Below the pieces are notes generated by a model. It saw only the letters and a program-made list of their open reading frames with translations. It did not search any database and was not told the DNA's origin. A stretch of DNA of 15,986 bases from CAYLJO01 sp964383905 (lineage in GTDB: Bacteria; Acidobacteriota; Blastocatellia; Pyrinomonadales; Pyrinomonadaceae): NCBI GenBank assembly GCA_964383905.1, contig CAYLJO010000146.1:1-15986 (forward strand), in the 5' to 3' direction. The translations under genes were made by a program, and so were the position numbers. Below, in pieces: positions 13,634 to 15,986 of this stretch. Position 1 is the stretch's first letter. Every line of letters starts with the position of its first letter.

Positions 13634-14830
13634 TTATGACTCTTTCACTTTAGCATAAGCTGCGAGAGCCGCGGCCTCGATAACACGCAACGCGACCCGT
13701 GCGCGCTCGGCCGCCCGGCGACACTGCTCGTATTCGGGCATCTCTTTGATCACGCGCTCGTCGAGGCGGGCGACCTTAACCTCAATTGGGCCGTAGGGCG
13801 TTTCCACGCGCACCGTCTCACGCTCGAGCGCCCGCCGCTCCACCTGATAACTCCTCACGCCGAGGGTCGTCGTCTCCGTCAACAGCAGCTCGCTCATCGC
13901 GTTTCGATCAGCCGGGCGACACAGGATGGAGAGGAGCACGGCGGGGCGATTCTTCTTCATCTGGACGGGCGTAAAATAGCAGTCGAGCGCCCCCCTCTCC
14001 AACGCGCGGTCCATCACATAACCGAAAAGCTGCGGCGACATGTCGTCAATATTCGTCTCGACGATGTAAAGCCGCTCATCCGTCATCGCCCCGCTCGTGA
14101 TCGCTTCGCCCGCCTCTCCTTCGCCGATCATAACGCGCAGCACATTGGGAAAATCTTTGTATTCTCGTGAGCCCGCCCCGTAGCCGGTGGCTGCGACCCT
14201 CATTTTTGGTAAAGGACCGTACGACTGGCAAACCGTGCTGATGATGGCCGCGCCGGTCGGCGTGACGAGCTCACCCACAATGCCTGTCGCGTAAACGGGT
14301 GCGCCCTGCAAAAGCTCTGTCACGGCCGGAGGCGGGACCGGAAAGCAACCATGAGCCATTTCGATCGTGCCGCTGCCGACGTGTAGCGGCGATGAAACGA
14401 AGCGTTCGATACCCAGCAGCTCAAAACCGATCGCCGCTCCGACAACATCGATGATCGCATCAAGTGCCCCGACCTCATGAAAATGGATGCGCTCGACGGG
14501 GAGGTTATGCACACGCGCTTCGGCTTCGGCAAGCCTTGAAAAGATTTGCGCGGCCCGTTTTTTGACGTTTTCGCTCAGGCGCGAATCTTGAATGATTTGA
14601 AGAATGTGACGGAGGTGACGGTGCTGGCGTTCTGGCGCGGTGCGAACCCGCGCGTGCGTCGCGCTGATACCGGAACGATCGACCGTCACAAATTCAATCT
14701 CGTAATTCGCGACGCCCAGCAGTTCTATTTGTTCCGCCAACTGACGCGAGTCGACGCCGGCCGCCACCAGCGCGCCGAGAATCATATCGCCGCTCGCGCC
14801 GGCGAAACAGTCAAAATAGAGTGTTTTCAT
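13634..14830 (-). CDS. larC: LarC nickel-pincer cofactor chelatase
   Basis: LarC inserts nickel into pyridinium-3,5-bisthiocarboxylate mononucleotide, using CTP, to make the nickel-pincer cofactor of lactate racemase and relatives. The 398-residue protein has the family start YFDCFAGASGDMILGAL (5-21), a His cluster (HRHLRHILQ, 70-78), HFHEVGALDAIIDVVGA (116-132), a Pro-rich loop CFPVPPPAVTELL, GELVTPTGAAI, and the C-terminal domain YIVETNIDDMSPQLFGYVMD. Here it is one uninterrupted frame, unlike Lactobacillus plantarum, where a programmed frameshift joins LarC1 and LarC2. It overlaps the sirtuin stop as TGATG, so translation is likely coupled. No larA, larB or larE is visible, so partners must lie elsewhere. 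LarC-like proteins without a complete lar set are common, and the substrate enzyme is unknown. Confidence 0.95.
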   Translation of the reverse strand: MKTLYFDCFAGASGDMILGALVAAGVDSRQLAEQIELLGVANYEIEFVTVDRSGISATHARVRTAPERQHRHLRHILQIIQDSRLSENVKKRAAQIFSRLAEAEARVHNLPVERIHFHEVGALDAIIDVVGAAIGFELLGIERFVSSPLHVGSGTIEMAHGCFPVPPPAVTELLQGAPVYATGIVGELVTPTGAAIISTVCQSYGPLPKMRVAATGYGAGSREYKDFPNVLRVMIGEGEAGEAITSGAMTDERLYIVETNIDDMSPQLFGYVMDRALERGALDCYFTPVQMKKNRPAVLLSILCRPADRNAMSELLLTETTTLGVRSYQVERRALERETVRVETPYGPIEVKVARLDERVIKEMPEYEQCRRAAERARVALRVIEAAALAAYAKVKES

Positions 14831-15546
14831 CAGACTTCAAGCTGCGGCAGGATATCGCCTGCCCTGCCGCTAATCACCTCATCGCACAGTGCGGAGAGTG
14901 GGGTCGGTTCGGGATTAATCTCAACCACGTAGGCTCCCGCCGCGCCCGCCAACTCGGGCAGTGCAGCCGCCGGGTAAACCAGGGCCGATGTGCCGACGAC
15001 GAAGCAGAGGTCGCAGTTGTCGGCCTTAGCGGCAGCGCTTTCAAATGCCCCGGCCGGAAGCATCTCGCCAAACAAGACGACGTCCGGTCGCATTGGGCTG
15101 CCGCATTCAGTGCAAGCGGGTGGTCTTGTCGGGTCGCTTTCGTCGGTTAGGTCTCTCCTTGACCTGCATGCGGCGCAACGTGCCCGCCAGATGTTGCCGT
15201 GAAGCTCTATCACGTCGCGCGAGCCGGCCGCCGCGTGCAGGCCATCTATATTCTGTGTGACGAGTGTGAAATCGGCGAAGCGGTCTTGCCAGCGCGCGAG
15301 CGCAATATGCGCGGCATTCGGGCTGACGGTTTTCAGCACGCCGCGCCGGTAGTCAAACCACTCCCACACGGCCGGAAGGTCTCGCTCCAGCATTCCGGCT
15401 GAAGAGATCACATTGAAGGGCATTCCCTTCCAGGCGGCAGTCCCTCCTCCCCCACGAAATGTCGGAACCCCCGACCCCGCCGATACGCCTGCTCCGGTCA
15501 GAACCAGAACGCGTTGGGCTCGTGCGAAGCGTTGCCGCAACTCCAT
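14830..15546 (-). CDS. cobB: Sirtuin NAD-dependent protein deacylase (CobB-like)
   Basis: Removes acyl groups from lysines using NAD+. From the ATG at 15546 it has 238 residues. Visible motifs are VLTGAGVSAGSGVPTFRG (15-32), TQNIDGLH (97-104), catalytic His116 in ELHGN, four zinc Cys (124, 127, 145, 148), RPDVVLFGEMLP (153-164) and VVGTSALVYPAA. The acyl-pocket segment is WEWFDYRR. Aligned with SIRT5 (FYHYRR) and E. coli CobB, the conserved Tyr is Phe64 while Arg67 is kept, so succinyl/malonyl preference may differ. Longer frames from 15576, 15624 and 15726 exist. A promoter with predicted initiation near 15583 excludes the last two, and 15546 gives the family-like N-terminus. The gene overlaps larC by one base. 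Confidence 0.93.
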   Translation of the reverse strand: MELRQRFARAQRVLVLTGAGVSAGSGVPTFRGGGGTAAWKGMPFNVISSAGMLERDLPAVWEWFDYRRGVLKTVSPNAAHIALARWQDRFADFTLVTQNIDGLHAAAGSRDVIELHGNIWRARCAACRSRRDLTDESDPTRPPACTECGSPMRPDVVLFGEMLPAGAFESAAAKADNCDLCFVVGTSALVYPAAALPELAGAAGAYVVEINPEPTPLSALCDEVISGRAGDILPQLEV

Positions 15547-15589
15547 GGATATCAATGTCCGTGCGCTCGCTGGCATGCGTAAAAGAAGG

Positions 15590-15620
15590 ATGGTAGCAGA
15601 GCGCAGTAGAAGCGTGTCAA
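15590..15620 (-). promoter_or_regulatory. Promoter of the sirtuin-larC-folE unit
   Basis: Minus strand: -35 TTGACA (15615-15620), 19-nt spacer, -10 TACCAT (15590-15595) preceded by TGC, an extended -10. Predicted initiation near 15583 gives a leader of about 37 nt to the ATG at 15546. The spacer is longer than ideal, so confidence is moderate. Confidence 0.5.
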
Positions 15621-15685
15621 GCATGCGTGGCCCGGTAGTGGTGGAATAATGGGTGGCTGAAAATGCGTGGGTGTGGAGAGAAGAG

Positions 15686-15717
15686 TTGACGGGCGAAAAA
15701 CTGAACTGGGGTAAGAT
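15686..15717 (+). promoter_or_regulatory. Possible near-leaderless plus-strand promoter
   Basis: TTGACG (15686-15691) and TAAGAT (15712-15717), separated by 20 nt. Initiation would fall near 15724, only 4-5 nt before the ATG at 15729. The long spacer makes it tentative, but it matches the absence of a Shine-Dalgarno before that ATG. Confidence 0.3.
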
Positions 15718-15728
15718 ACTGACCAATC

Positions 15729-15788
15729 ATGACCAGCTTGGATGTTGCGCACCGGCGACTCTATAACCAACACATCGCCGGGCCATAG
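15729..15788 (+). pseudogene. N-terminal stub of a winged-helix (HTH_42-like) protein
   Basis: The 19-codon frame MTSLDVAHRRLYNQHIAGP ends at TAG. Its RRLYNQHIAGP part resembles, from memory, the conserved opening of winged-helix DNA-binding domain (HTH_42, YcaQ-like) proteins, where about 350 more residues would follow (first a gly/aromatic VQAQDY motif). Nothing of these is present, so a deletion or recombination has cut the gene right after the first motif. A promoter-like sequence remains upstream. Confidence 0.4.
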
Positions 15789-15796
15789 ATAGCGAG

Positions 15797-15985
15797 GTGC
15801 AATGGGATATGTATCCCGGCGACGGCATCCGCAAGAAGCCGACAGCGGAAATCGTCGAATTATTGATCGCGGGCGGAGCAGCTGTAAATGGCAAGACGAG
15901 TAGAGGGGAAACGCCTCTTCAATGGGCGGTACAACTCGGTCACAAGACAGCGGAGGAAGTCCTTCTCAAACATGGCGCCATTTAA
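15797..15985 (+). CDS. Ankyrin-repeat protein fragment (C-terminal part)
   Basis: 62 codons from a GTG (an ATG at 15809 is equally possible) to TAA one base before the window ends. The sequence gives the end of one ankyrin repeat (AEIVELLIAGGAAVNGKTS) and one full repeat (RGETPLQWAVQLGHKTAEEVLLKHGAI), which matches the G-TPL--A---GH---LL--GA consensus. Ankyrin repeats mediate protein binding. A two-repeat protein without further domains is unusually short. It begins 8 nt after the broken winged-helix stub, and an in-frame stop lies at 15764. It is most likely the 3' end of a larger ankyrin gene left by rearrangement. No good ribosome-binding site is seen. Confidence 0.6.
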   Translation: MQWDMYPGDGIRKKPTAEIVELLIAGGAAVNGKTSRGETPLQWAVQLGHKTAEEVLLKHGAI

Positions 15986-15986
15986 C

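Noticed and set aside
15547..15726. 60-residue N-terminal extension of the sirtuin
   Set aside because: Most of it lies upstream of the likely transcription start near 15583, has no ribosome-binding site and is not part of the sirtuin fold.

Overview
The window is bacterial chromosomal DNA of moderately high GC, and almost every gene lies on the minus strand. The gene set suggests a diderm, and my best guess is Acidobacteriota of the Blastocatellia/Pyrinomonadaceae type. It includes a second-type MreB, a secreted protein ending in a TonB domain, an M28 peptidase with a PA insert, a MetRS with a C-terminal tRNA-binding domain, and an orphan LarC. That placement is inference from gene content, not from a marker comparison.

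Reading the minus strand from right to left there are two blocks. The first (15.6 to 6.4 kb) is a run of housekeeping and metabolic genes: sirtuin deacylase, LarC nickel chelatase, FolE GTP cyclohydrolase I, secreted M28 peptidase, MetG, TatD, YajQ and a long-chain polyprenyl diphosphate synthase. The sirtuin and LarC genes overlap (TGATG) and FolE follows 31 nt later, so these three look cotranscribed from an extended -10 promoter near 15.6 kb. MetG-TatD is a familiar bacterial pairing. The second block (5.4 to 2.6 kb) is accessory. It holds a coiled-coil plus HARE-HTH protein, a short peptidoglycan-binding-domain protein of a type I associate with contractile injection loci, a 52-codon ORF, and a large unrecognised protein. 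That protein carries a His...Cys pattern like a caspase-fold (clan CD) peptidase and is broken by one base just after the putative catalytic Cys. Beyond it lie a TonB-domain protein with a clear promoter and an MreB paralogue.

A complete IS982-family insertion sequence (5405-6336, 15-bp ends, perfect 7-bp target duplication TAAATTA) sits between the blocks. It ends 6 nt before the ATG of the HARE-HTH gene, so it has replaced that gene's leader. Inside the IS, a hairpin hides the transposase ribosome-binding site in read-through RNA. The internal promoter would start transcription inside the 5' arm and so free the site. This resembles the protection seen in IS10/IS50.

At the right edge, on the plus strand, are a 19-codon stub of a winged-helix (HTH_42-like) gene behind a possible near-leaderless promoter, and then a C-terminal ankyrin-repeat fragment. 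This looks like a rearrangement or decay junction.

The most interesting items are the frameshifted caspase-like gene and its neighbours, the IS hairpin/promoter arrangement, and the IS insertion immediately before a start codon. No tRNA, rRNA or CRISPR array was seen.
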